This document shows positions 13,701-23,453 of a stretch of DNA of 64,000 nt, piece after piece. The position numbers were made by a program, and so were the translations under genes. Source of the DNA: Emergomyces orientalis (Eukaryota; Ascomycota; Eurotiomycetes; Onygenales; Ajellomycetaceae). Under the pieces are notes generated by a model. The model did no database searches. It had not been told where the DNA came from and saw only the letters and a list, made by a program, of their open reading frames with translations. The stretch lies in NCBI GenBank assembly GCA_002110485.1, contig MOWL01000069.1, positions 372,001-436,000 of the forward strand, in the 5' to 3' direction. Positions within the stretch are counted from its first letter, which is position 1. Every line of letters begins with the position of its first letter.

Positions 13701-14789
13701 TCGTCTCGCCCTCCACACCTTCTTACCAAGGAACTACCAAAAAGGTCAGCTCCGCGCTTAGAAGCCAGGTCAGCAGTGGCGCCAAAGGACGATGGCACGT
13801 CAGATCTCATCGATTTCATAAGAGAGGGGCCACAGGACGGCTCCCATCGAATTCCTAGGACGGTCGCTCCTTTCCGTACAACGATGGATTCGGATGAATT
13901 TCTGCTTAGCCCTGGTCGTGTGAATCGAGACTCTGGAAGACAGAGCTATACTCCCAGCTCGCATGCTGAATCAACCACGACGAAATCCGTCCCTTCCTCA
14001 TTCAACTCACGTACTGGATTGCTCGATTCCACAAACCGCGCCAATATTCGTACGCAGAACGGTCCGTCAGCTCCAAGTGGGGCTTTTGATACAGGGGAAA
14101 GCGCCATGCCAACCAGAAAGCAGCGACGAGTGAAAGATCCCTATGCCATCGATTTCGATAGCGACGACGAGTTCGAAAACGAGATGCTATCCGGAGGTCT
14201 CAAAGCCCATAAGGAGGAGGAAGAGAGTTTGGCTGATTTCCTACGCAACGCTCCTCCACCTCGTGATCTCGACCAACCTCCCCAGCTGCTTGCCGTTAAT
14301 ATGAATGCAGCAAATAAGGCGAAAGTCAAAAGCACGACATCCATGAGGACACGGCTAATGCGCGCTACATCTGTGGACAAAGTGCCGTCGGCTAAGCTAT
14401 CACGATCATCTCTCCGTTCCCACAAGTCAAACACTACTACTGTTTCGTCCCCACCAGGCCCTACCGCCCCGATTCCGGAGACGACTCGACTTAAAGTCTC
14501 TCGCTCAAATTCTCATATGAAGAGGAGCTATTCACCAAATTCCTCTTACAGCGCTCATGTCGAGTGCCAGCATAACGGTGGGGCGAATGAGCATCAACGT
14601 TCGCAGCGAAGTCAGCCCAGAGGTTATCAAAGTTCAACTACGGAACTAGCGGACTTTTTAAAAAACACTGCACCACCCGAGCCCGTTGCCCGGCCGGCTT
14701 CCCGGTCATCCTTTAACGCGGAACGAGAGAAGGGCAACGGCAGTTCCTTTAGTAGGATGTTTTCGCGGATGAAGAGACAGGCAGTTTAA
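10728..14789 (+). CDS. large protein with tandem H2B-like and H2A-like histone folds and repeated LADFLR-type motifs
   Basis: Two exons, 10728-13202 and 13260-14789, are joined in phase 0 by a 57-nt GTAAGT...TAG intron, giving 1334 aa. Residues 79-136 read like the histone H2B alpha2-loop-alpha3-alphaC segment (LLNRFLDNLLYNIL, then RPALAEVLKPRLAKEVVSAA). Residues 201-286 read like the H2A alpha2-alpha3 segment (FLTSILEYIGEHSLIIAGEA against the H2A pattern YLxAVLEYLxAEILELAGNA). They are separated by an acidic linker with EEEDEEE runs. The remaining roughly 1000 residues are Ser/Pro-rich and probably disordered. They carry four copies of an acidic-LADFLR-PP-like motif near residues 922, 1007, 1148 and 1287. 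A basic tail ends FSRMFSRMKRQAV. Homologues in moulds are often labelled Flo11-like because of low complexity; nothing here supports a flocculin (no signal peptide or GPI site). Role unknown; a nuclear or chromatin role is an inference. Confidence 0.85.
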
Positions 14790-16260
14790 AACTCTTCTTG
14801 CTTTCTATGGTCTTGTTTTCTTTTCAATGGGTTCTTTTTAAGAGTTGGATTATTCGGCCCATTTTAATGCCTTTCATGTATAGCTATTATGTTGGTCGGC
14901 TTCTTCTCTTTATTTTGTATATTTGGATATCCACAATTTTTGTCCCAATTTTCCTGTTTCCCAGGGGGCGACGATGCTCTGAGCACCTCAAGACCGTCTA
15001 CTTTTCAGCGAGAGTGACGATATATTTCCTAATAATGCCTCCCTATACCTTTTCCCACTTTACTATTCCACTTACATTTCATCTGGTCACTCACTATCTC
15101 TGATCATTTTGTCCAGATTTTTCACGCCTACCTTTTCAGGCCATACTGGTGTATTTCCATTCTGATACCTCCTTCACTTTTTGCAGCCAGCCCACAGGCG
15201 ACTAGCATGTACGTTAACCATTTTAACGCTCTTTTTCGGAGTTATCTTTTATTATCAACCTGCTCACTTGCACGCTTTAAAATTTCTCTTGCCATCTTTC
15301 CTATTCTCCTATTTCTTTGGAAATCGCTAACATGAATCTTCCTACGTTGCCCGTTTTTTCCTGTGTCTCTTTACCCCATTCCCCTTTATGGCACCGCTCC
15401 TTGCATTCCTTCTCCCCTTTTGCCTTTTTTCTTCTAAATTTTTCTTCTTTTTTTTTCTAGTACCTTGCTCAATTGTGTGTTGTACGATGAATGATTCCCT
15501 TGGGTGGAAATGTGATTTACATGTGATTTCTTCTTATAACCGTTTGTCTATTCCATTTCACAGCTCTTTTCCCTCTTGCCCGCCCCTAAAAACTTCGTGA
15601 TATTCATTCCATGGCAAAATGGGCTACATATTTAGTTAATGAGCTGTACACTACATGTAGAGTAATCTTATTATTATTTATCAATCTTCTGGTCTTTTGG
15701 CTTTTGTTATTCTTATTTTTATTTTCCCATTAGAAGTGAGCCGTACTCCGTACGGTATAGTGTGAAATGTTTAACTGCCCAATTCTTCAGATATTACGGA
15801 CGGCGGTTTTATGAGAAACTATGTGAATAGACGTTAACATGACGGGCCACAACTTGGAATCTTCCTCTTTCCCTTCCACAAATAATATACCTTCAGTAAT
15901 ACCGCGTTGAAAATAAAAATAAAAGTAAAAATAAAAATCCCACAAGTCGACCAATTCTACTCCTATGCCCATTCTCTTCGCTTTGTACTATAAGTTGTTA
16001 ATTGAGGTTGATGTTGTTTCCAACGACCTACCCCGGAATATCCTACCGCCAAAACATTTTTCCGGGCCTCATCATCCTAACATAATCGTGGCATTCCGCA
16101 ACAGGACCGGATCTCCCTGGCCTCAGCTATTTTGCTTTGCTGTAACAACAACATAACACCATTTCATTGACTTCTCCTTTCTATTTTGCACGTCGCCCGT
16201 TCTACGGGCTCACCCGTGCACCTCAAGAAAAAAAGAAGAAGAAGAAAGGGGGCAAAAAAG
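14790..16260. other. intergenic, T-rich; terminator and promoter region
   Basis: Directly after the preceding stop the sequence is strongly T-rich with short spurious frames and is likely 3' UTR. The part next to 16261 ends in a purine-rich run (AAAAAAAGAAGAAGAAGAAAGGG) just upstream of the ERV25 start. No gene is supported. Confidence 0.5.
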
Positions 16261-17478
16261 ATGGGCAGCACATGTCCATCATCCTTTACAGGGTCTTTGC
16301 GACCTCTCATGCTATTCCTCCTCCTATGCATAGCCCAACTCTCCACAGCCCTGAAATTCGATCTCCCTGCGGCCTCTAATAATGGAAAGAATGAGCGGTG
16401 TATACGCAATTTCGTGAATAAGGATCAGTTGGTTGTTGTCACGGCCATTGTGGGTGGGCAAAAGGGCGATGGACAGGTTGTTAATATGCATGTACGTTTT
16501 CTGTGCTGCTCCTTTCTCTTGTTTTGAATTGTGCGGGTTTGATTTCCATTGGAAAATCGATGAACATATGAGTTGGAGCTGTCTTGTTTGCTTCCTGTTC
16601 TACTCTATTCCCCCTGTGTCGTGAAGGAGAATTTTGAATTCTGCCGAGCCGGGTCTTTTGTACTTCGTTGGCCTCTGGGACCAAATCATTTTACTGAACC
16701 GCGTTATTCTATTCAATTGGCAGTTCGGTATGTGGCTAACAGTTTGGCTGGTATGGGATAATATAGATCAAAGACTCAATGGGAAATGATTACGGTAGAC
16801 CGAAGGACGTTGTTGGCGAGAAACGACAGGCTTTTACTTCCGGTGCGGATACCGCTTTCGACGTGTGCTTTGAGAACATCCTTGTTGGAGGACGGCGTAT
16901 GTGACCCATTTCCCCTCCATACTTTTCCTATCTCATACTCAAGTATGCAACTATTCGAAAATCTAATGTTATACATTCCAACTTTCTAGACTCTGGCAAC
17001 CCTTCTCGCCACGTCGAATTAGACATTGACATTGGGGCCGACGCGCGCGACTGGTCGGCCATCCAGGTACAGGAAAAGCTACGGCCGGTCGAGGCTGATC
17101 TGCGCCGTATCGAAGCGATGGTCGGCGAGATCGTGACGGAGATGGAATACATGCGGACTCGCGAGCAGAAATTGAGAGACACGAACGAGAGCACGAATGA
17201 GCGGGTTAAATGGTTTGCCTTTGGGACCATGGGGATGCTGATCGGATTGGGTGCGTGGCAGGTTGTTTACTTGAGAGCGTATTTCAGGTAAGGTTTTTCT
17301 TGCTCTCTTTTATTTAGTTAATGTTTTCCATCCTCTTCAGATGTGGAAGATGGTTCCCTCCCCACCCCTCCTGCTATTACCTCTATACGAAACATGAGCT
17401 CTTGTGCTTTTGGTTCAGGAACTTTATGGGCTAATACCTTTCAATTTATTAACTGCCAGGTCGAAGCATCTTATCTAA
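16261..17478 (+). CDS. ERV25: p24-delta cargo receptor Erv25 (emp24/gp25L/TMED10 family)
   Basis: Four exons (16261-16491, 16767-16896, 16990-17287, 17460-17478) give 225 aa, the usual length. p24 proteins cycle between ER and Golgi in COPII/COPI vesicles and help load cargo such as GPI-anchored proteins. A signal peptide (LMLFLLLCIAQLSTA) precedes the GOLD domain, with its Cys pair in ERCIRNF and FDVCFENIL. Then come the conserved ELDIDIGADARDWS segment, a coiled coil (KLRPVEADLRRIEAMVGEI), a membrane span (WFAFGTMGMLIGLGAWQVVYL) and a short cytosolic tail YFRSKHLI. The last coding exon encodes only the final Ser-Lys-His-Leu-Ile plus stop and is needed to give the conserved tail. The in-frame Met at 16186 is not used because the signal peptide fits the start at 16261. 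Confidence 0.95.
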
Positions 17479-18037
17479 AGAAGTGACGATTTCTTTTTAC
17501 CTTCGCACTGTTTTATCGCCCACTGCAGCCCTCTTATTACGGGATTTGCGACGGCAATTGTAATGAAGGATGATGGAGACCATATACATTATTATTTATT
17601 TTTGGCAGAGCTTTGCAGATTTCCCCTAAATGTTGTTACTATGAAATACCGAATAAATCTCTTTAAGTGCTTGCGTTGTTACAACAAACTATTTCTGCTT
17701 CTCCTATTTGATATTACTCGCGCCCAATGCCTGGGTTAAGCACATTATGCCCAACTGTAAAAGAACAAGCGAAATTGATTGATTTAGTATATGCCTTGTA
17801 AAATTACGTAGATAGCTGGCTTCGCCTTGTTCGAAATAAAAGCCAGAGATTGCATACCCTGCCGCGAATATTGTTTTGCTGGATGCAAACACGGCAAACA
17901 GAGTTTCTCGGGATGATGTCAATCTTGGAGGCTCGGCAATGCGCTTCTCGAATAAATTCCTCATTTATCACCGCCCCTTACATCTTTATTTACTATTAAT
18001 TTATTTATCCACAATAGCTCTCTTCAGTTGTTGAAAG
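17479..18037. other. short intergenic region between ERV25 and SDH5
   Basis: AT-rich spacer with no supported gene. It should contain the ERV25 3' end and the SDH5 promoter. Confidence 0.5.
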
Positions 18038-19050
18038 ATGTCAACTATACCTACTCCGCAATTCTTCATGCGCGCCCTACGCTCCTCCAATGCCAGAGCC
18101 GTATCCTCATTTTTCTACAGCCCAGTCGGAGGCGCAACCCGATCTCTGAGCTCAACAGCATTCCGAGCCAGAGACCTAAATGAACGCGGCCACTCGACCG
18201 CTCCCTCACACCGCGAAGCCCAGAAATCAAAGCCTCTGAACCCGCATCTGACAAATACCACGTCGACAATTACCGATGACTTCCCCAAGGTTGGGGCGAA
18301 ACCGGCGCCTCCGGACCTGGTCACAGCAGTGAACCCAGACTACCAACCGCACGATGCGGTTCCCGGTAATATGGAGCATATAACGGGTGGGACTATGAAG
18401 GCGGATAGTGGGAGAAGGCTTGAGTTGGGCGTTGGGGAGATGGAGGGAATTACGTTTAAGGTTGAGCCTTTGAAGAGGGAAGGGGAGGATGTTACGACGA
18501 TGCGGGCTAGGTTGCTATGTATGCCTCTCTACAAACATGCCATTATACCGTATTGCATACCTTATAGACGTCAATCTAACAGATGACAGATCAAAGCCGC
18601 AAGCGAGGCACTCTAGAGTCCGACCTTCTCCTCTCGACGTTCGCATCCCAATATCTCCCCACCATGAAAGAAAGCCAGCTGCAGGAATATGATAAATTCC
18701 TCGATGAGAATGACTGGGACATTTACTACTGGGCAACTCAGGAGGCCGAAGATTCGTCAGCAACAGATGGCGCCAATTCGTCTCCGGCAGCAAAATCATC
18801 CAAGCCTGCCAAGGATACCCCGACAGAGGCGTGGAAGAGTGGCGCTGCAAAGAGTGGTGAATGGGCGCAGACTGTAGGAGCATTCAAACCTGCATATAGG
18901 CCTGTTCCGCAGCGCTGGAAGGACTCTGAGATACTCGCTAAGTTGAGACAGCATGTGCATGAGAAGAGTGCTCTTGGGGTGAAGGCTGAGAAGGAGCAGA
19001 GCGGAGGGGGGCTGGGACATATGCCTGACCTGCATAAAGCCAACCCTTGA
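18038..19050 (+). CDS. SDH5: succinate dehydrogenase assembly factor 2 (Sdh5/SDHAF2)
   Basis: Two exons (18038-18518 and 18590-19050) with a 71-nt intron give 313 aa. The protein is needed for covalent FAD attachment to the flavoprotein subunit Sdh1 of mitochondrial complex II. The N-terminus is basic, Ser/Arg-rich and lacks acidic residues (MRALRSSNARAVSSFF), as expected for matrix import. The conserved core begins RARLLYQSRKRGTLESDLLL, with the codon for Tyr split by the intron, and continues with MKESQLQEYDKFLDENDWDI(Y)YW, diagnostic of this small helical family. The C-terminal extension (Ser/Ala/Lys-rich, then WKDSEILAKLRQHV) is longer than in yeast, as is usual in moulds. It lies 382 bp upstream of RACK1 on the same strand. 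Confidence 0.95.
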
Positions 19051-19431
19051 TATATCTATTGAAGTGTTTATTGTTAATATCACCATTGGTATTTTAGTTA
19101 GCCAATGTGATATGTACCATACATGTGTATATATAAACAAATATATCTCTGTCGTCTCATACTGTATGTAGAAATGTGTAAGGAATCCACGTGACTTCCC
19201 CCTCGCTTAGGCAAGCTAGGGCTCTGGCGCACACACAAAAAGCCAGCAGCCAAATTGCGCTTAGGGCTCGTCTGGGCGGCGGAACCACGCTCCATCGTTA
19301 GGGAGAAGACGAAGAAGAACCACAGCTCAACGACAGACATTGCTTTGCTCGCCATCCATCCTCCTCCTTCCCACCCCCCCCCACGAGGATTTCCCTGATA
19401 TTCTCAGACTTCGACCGAGAGCCTGCACACT

Positions 19432-20821
19432 ATGGCTGAGCAGCTTGTCCACCGCGGGACCCTCGAAGGCCATAATGGCTGGGTCACCTCCCTAGCCACT
19501 TCGCTGGAGAAGTAAGATACAACCAATCTTTTATACTTCAATGAAGATTGAAAAATAACACTGTGGATTTCTGACTGGCAAATCAATATGTTAGCCCCAA
19601 TATGCTCCTGTCCGCCAGTCGCGACAAGACTCTGATCATCTGGAACTTGACCCGTGTTGACACCGCATACGGATACCCCAAGCGGAGCCTCCACGGCCAT
19701 TCGCACATTGTTTCTGACTGTGTATGAAAAAAATACTATTCCAGAAGCTGAAAAATTAAAGGAGATACTAGAGGATATCTTGAGGGAGCAAGCTGGCTGA
19801 TTCTTGTACCTGTTTTTTTTCTCTCCTGAACAATAGGTGATCTCCTCCGACGGTGCTTATGCGCTTTCTTCCTCATGGGATAAGACCCTTCGTCTCTGGG
19901 AATTGGCTACTGGCAACACCACCAGAACCTTTGTTGGCCACACCAATGATGTTCTGTCCGTCTCTTTCTCTGCCGACAACCGCCAGATCGTGTCCGGATC
20001 CCGCGACCGGACCATTAAGCTGTGGAACACCCTGGGTGACTGCAAATTCACCATCACCGACAAAGGACACACCGAATGGGTCTCCTGCGTTCGCTTCAGC
20101 CCCAACCCCCAGAACCCCGTCATCGTCTCTGCTGGCTGGGATAAACTCGTCAAGGTACGATACCAATTTTATAGATCTCGATTGCGGTCCCCCATTGTAT
20201 ATATGTCGGGTTTTATATGCCCAAATGATGTTTTGCTTTTACGTATTTGCTACTTCAGAGCCCTTTTAAAGGCCATGAGACAAACTTCACCAATTGCCCT
20301 GATGGACAACTTTTACATTTTTGATATCCTGAAAAAGACGCATATGAATTTAACTCTGCTAGCGCATTTTTTTGCTAATATCACCAATCTATAAGGTCTG
20401 GGAACTCTCATCCTGCCGCATCCAAACCGACCACATTGGCCACACTGGCTACATCAACACTGTCACCATCTCCCCCGACGGATCCCTCTGCGCCTCCGGC
20501 GGCAAGGACGGCACCACTATGCTCTGGGATCTCAACGAGTCCAAGCACCTTTACTCTCTCCAAGCCGGCGACGAGATCCACGCCCTCGTCTTCTCCCCCA
20601 ACCGCTACTGGCTCTGCGCTGCCACCTCCAGCAGCATCACCATTTTCGATTTGGAGAAGAAGAGCAAGGTCGATGAGCTCAAGCCTGAATATGTTGAGAA
20701 GGGAAAGAAGAGCCGTGAGCCTGAGTGCATAAGCTTGGCATGGAGCGCTGATGGACAGACTCTGTTTGCTGGATATACTGATAATAAGATCCGCGCCTGG
20801 GGTGTTATGTCGAGGACGTAA
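19432..20821 (+). CDS. ASC1: RACK1/Asc1/CpcB, 40S ribosome-bound WD40 scaffold
   Basis: Four exons (19432-19511, 19595-19721, 19837-20154, 20396-20821) give 316 aa, exactly the RACK1 size. The seven WD40 blades are evident, each ending with a WD-type dipeptide: LIIWNL, LRLWEL, IKLWNT, VKVWEL, MLWDL, ITIFDL, IRAWGV. GH dipeptides lie in each blade (LEGHNGW, LHGHSHI, FVGHTNDV, DKGHTEW, HIGHTGY). The protein sits at the head of the 40S subunit and links translation to signalling; in Aspergillus the orthologue CpcB affects cross-pathway control and development. The third intron (241 nt) is much longer than the others and contains a C/D snoRNA. A CACGTG box lies upstream at about 19187. The 3' UTR holds a long TC repeat. 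Confidence 0.97.
20218..20308 (+). ncRNA. snR24: U24/snR24-type C/D box snoRNA inside RACK1 intron 3
   Basis: Inside the third RACK1 intron a C box (ATGATGT, 20225-20231) and a D box (CTGA, 20299-20302) are flanked by short complementary ends (TGCCCA before, TGGACA after, five of six paired). Internal boxes resemble D' (CAGA, 20256-20259) and C' (ATGAGAC, 20275-20281). The segment before D', ATTTGCTACT at 20245-20254, is complementary to the AGTAGCAAAT segment of 25S rRNA that yeast snR24 targets. The segment before D contains CACCAA, as in the second U24 guide. The role would be guiding 2'-O-methylation of 25S rRNA. Exact ends are estimated. Confidence 0.85.
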
Positions 20822-20978
20822 TAGGTGTGTGCGTGTGTCCGTTTATGTGTAATATGTTTGTCTCTGGGCGGAAGCAAATAGAAAACGGAGCTGTGTGGAA
20901 ATTTACTGGCTGGTTGGCTGGGTTGCGATGGATGAGCAATGAGCAAATGACAAAACCACCTACCCCCTTTTTTTATTA

Positions 20979-20983
<5 letters not shown>

Positions 20984-21042
<59 letters not shown>

Positions 21043-21050
21043 CCTCTCTC
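20984..21050 (+). repeat. TC dinucleotide microsatellite
   Basis: An almost uninterrupted TC repeat of about 65 bp lies in the probable RACK1 3' UTR. It creates a false Ser/Leu-repeat reading frame that should not be called as a gene. Confidence 0.95.
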
Positions 21051-22649
21051 TTCGGTGGACTGGAACGGGAGTTTTGTGTTTTTGATAGAGTTGACTTTCT
21101 CTTTTGTTAATTTTTCTTTTATTGAATTAAAAAGAGGGGAACGAAAGAAAGTTAATTTCTATCAAAAACAAATCCTTCCGTGCTGAAAAAAAGATTACAC
21201 CAGGCCACTGTTTGAAATGAAAGCACGAAAATCCACACCATGCCCTGCTAATATAAAGCAAGAAAAAGGAAAGGCAAAGCCGAAAAAAGAAAGCCAATTA
21301 TTTTTTTCCTCGTCTTTATTTCTTCTCGGTTCTGCTCGATTTTGCTTCTTGTGTTGTATTTTGCTTTTTCTGTGCTAGTAAATACGTAGTAAATCCTTGA
21401 ATTTCAATGTTCGGCACACTTAATATTCATTCCTATCTTTGCGTTCTCTCCCGGCCCCCCGCCTCACCAATAAATCCATTGAAGCCAGCATCCTATATCA
21501 TGGGCAAAGCCAAATGGCAGATATTATTGTCCTGCTCGCAAAAACGGCCACGAAGATCCCCGCCAAATATCTCCCCGGCCACTGCTTTCATGGCTCAACC
21601 ATGCACCCCTGAATCCCGCGCCACCCCCCTGGATTTCCGCTTGCAAGTTGGAAATGCAGTTGCAATGGCCAACACAACACGTATTAAATCCCACAACAGC
21701 AGCATGTCTATCACATATGAACATAGGGAGTGGAAAATAGGGCTTCCCGTCCGCTCAGCCGTACTCAAGCCACTTGACAGCACGCCCAACTGCTTATTGA
21801 GCCTCTGAGTTGCTGCCGAATATGCGCATGTTTTTATATTCTTGGGTTGGCCAAGGAGTTTTACACATGTGGGTTTATAGATAGTTTGTTTGGTTTGTGT
21901 GGTTTTCCTTCTGTTTTTATTATTAAATTCCCCCATCATTATTCATATTTTCTTTTGCTCTCTCGCTTGAAAAGGGATCGGAATATACTTGGTATACCTA
22001 CGAGCTATAAGTTATGTTATTCGTGTAGAAGCTTTGAAAAGATGGTATCTCCAACCCAGTTTTTCTCAGCAAGACTGAAGCTTAAACTTTTCAATACTTT
22101 AAAAAGGATGAATTCGGGATCTTCTTTTGTGGTTCGACATCGGTTAAGGCTCGAAAAATTCTGATGGAATAAGCTCCCAAAATGTCTACAGTATTTCCCT
22201 TGATCAGTACCAGACCCGAACTTGGTGGTTCTGAATATCTGTGCATCTCACCGTTCCAATAAAAGCGTTGAGTAGGAAGGAGGATCATCATATGGTATTA
22301 TGTATTAAAATCAGGGATTGATAATTACACACCTCACCTTAAATTCTGTGGCCCAGGTACGGAGGATGTGCAAGCTTGATTGATTGAAAGATTGTTACGC
22401 TGGAGAGCTGCTCTGGATATCATTGATAGATGAGTGCCTGTGGAAAAAAAGCCACTTGACGGAACGTAAAAGGATCAAAGTAGTTTTGTTTCTTTCCTTG
22501 CTCTTCTTTCCACAAACCAGCCACTGGATGAATTCAACCTTGCCCGGCCAACTTGTCCGGCTGTGCATGTCACTCCCTCTCTTAGAGTGCGACTTCCCGT
22601 GCCTCCTAATTACACTTAACAACGACGTGAATTGCTGGGCTTGCGAAAG
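21051..22649. other. intergenic, no supported gene
   Basis: Short frames on both strands (for example 21407-21808) show no domain, no splice logic and no protein-like composition. The stretch separates the core RACK1 gene from the accessory block. Confidence 0.45.
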
Positions 22650-22916
22650 GAGGACAAAATTTGTCTTCAATTGGCTCTACCGCCTTGCATTAAGGTTTTG
22701 TCAATATTCTCGCATTCCAGCTTACCAATCGTTTTGCTGTCTAAAACGTATTTGCATGTAACTCCCATCACAGTAAAACGGTCCAAGGGAGGGTGGGAAT
22801 GAGAATCCACTTTCATCCTCTGTTGGTACATCTATGAGAGGCTGGTCTCCACACAGGTTAACTGGGCAGTTTTCAGTTCTAGAAAAAAAGTATCCAATAG
22901 CAAATCCATTCCTCAC
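22650..22916 (-). pseudogene. frameshifted copy of the 3' end of the neighbouring GH55-subtilisin gene
   Basis: The reverse strand encodes a run ending in FPPSLGPF, preceded by VNLCGDQPLIDV. This matches VDLCKDEPLVKV...FPPSLGPF in the C-terminal region of the large gene at 23454-31156. After that a one-base T insertion shifts the frame. In the shifted frame VTCKYVLDSKTIGKLEC matches VTCKYIGDKKNAGKLEC. The DNA also aligns (CATTCCAGCTTACCA and CAAGGGAGGGTGGGAAT against their counterparts at 23580-23665). It is a partial duplicate with no start, no catalytic domains and a broken frame, about 0.5 kb beyond the parent's 3' end. Confidence 0.8.
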
Positions 22917-23453
22917 CCCTTTTTGTCAAGGTGTGAGCGGTGGGATGTGAGACTTAACTGGTTTTTGATTGGTGGAATATCAGCAGTATCAACTTTGAAT
23001 TCCGCCAAAGCAATGATTTCTCATCCGTGGCGTCACACCACGTGACATAGATCTGTCGATCTGCTGCCGCCTAGCGGTCGCCCGAGCGAGTTGTAGATTA
23101 GCTAGCTCCACCCACCGAATTCTCCCTGAAGTCCAACCATCCCACAGAGAGCATGCACGCCAACACCTTACATGAATAACTAGAATATATCAAAACTAAA
23201 ACATGTCAAACACTCCGCGAACTAGGAGCTAGGTAACTGTATTGAATTTGACTAAAGAATGGCTGTGTGACAACAAAGACTGATAAATACTAAACATTCA
23301 TAAAGAGTGTATCAATCTCCTGATAATCTCGGAGAATCAATGTTAAAGGCAATTTTACCTCTTCCCTGCTCATGTTTCATGAGTCAACTGGTCTTCATAT
23401 AAACTTAGAATTGTCCATTCAATCTGTCCAGGTGTATATTCTGGTTCTTGTGA
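22917..23453. other. intergenic between the pseudogene and the GH55-subtilisin 3' end
   Basis: AT-rich, no gene. A CACGTG motif (TCACACCACGTGACATAG) lies near 23035-23045. This is presumably the 3' UTR and terminator region of the reverse-strand gene. Confidence 0.4.

Noticed and set aside
20827..21186. 119-aa frame with a long Ser-Leu repeat
   Set aside because: It is the translation of the TC microsatellite in the RACK1 3' UTR and has no protein-like flanks.
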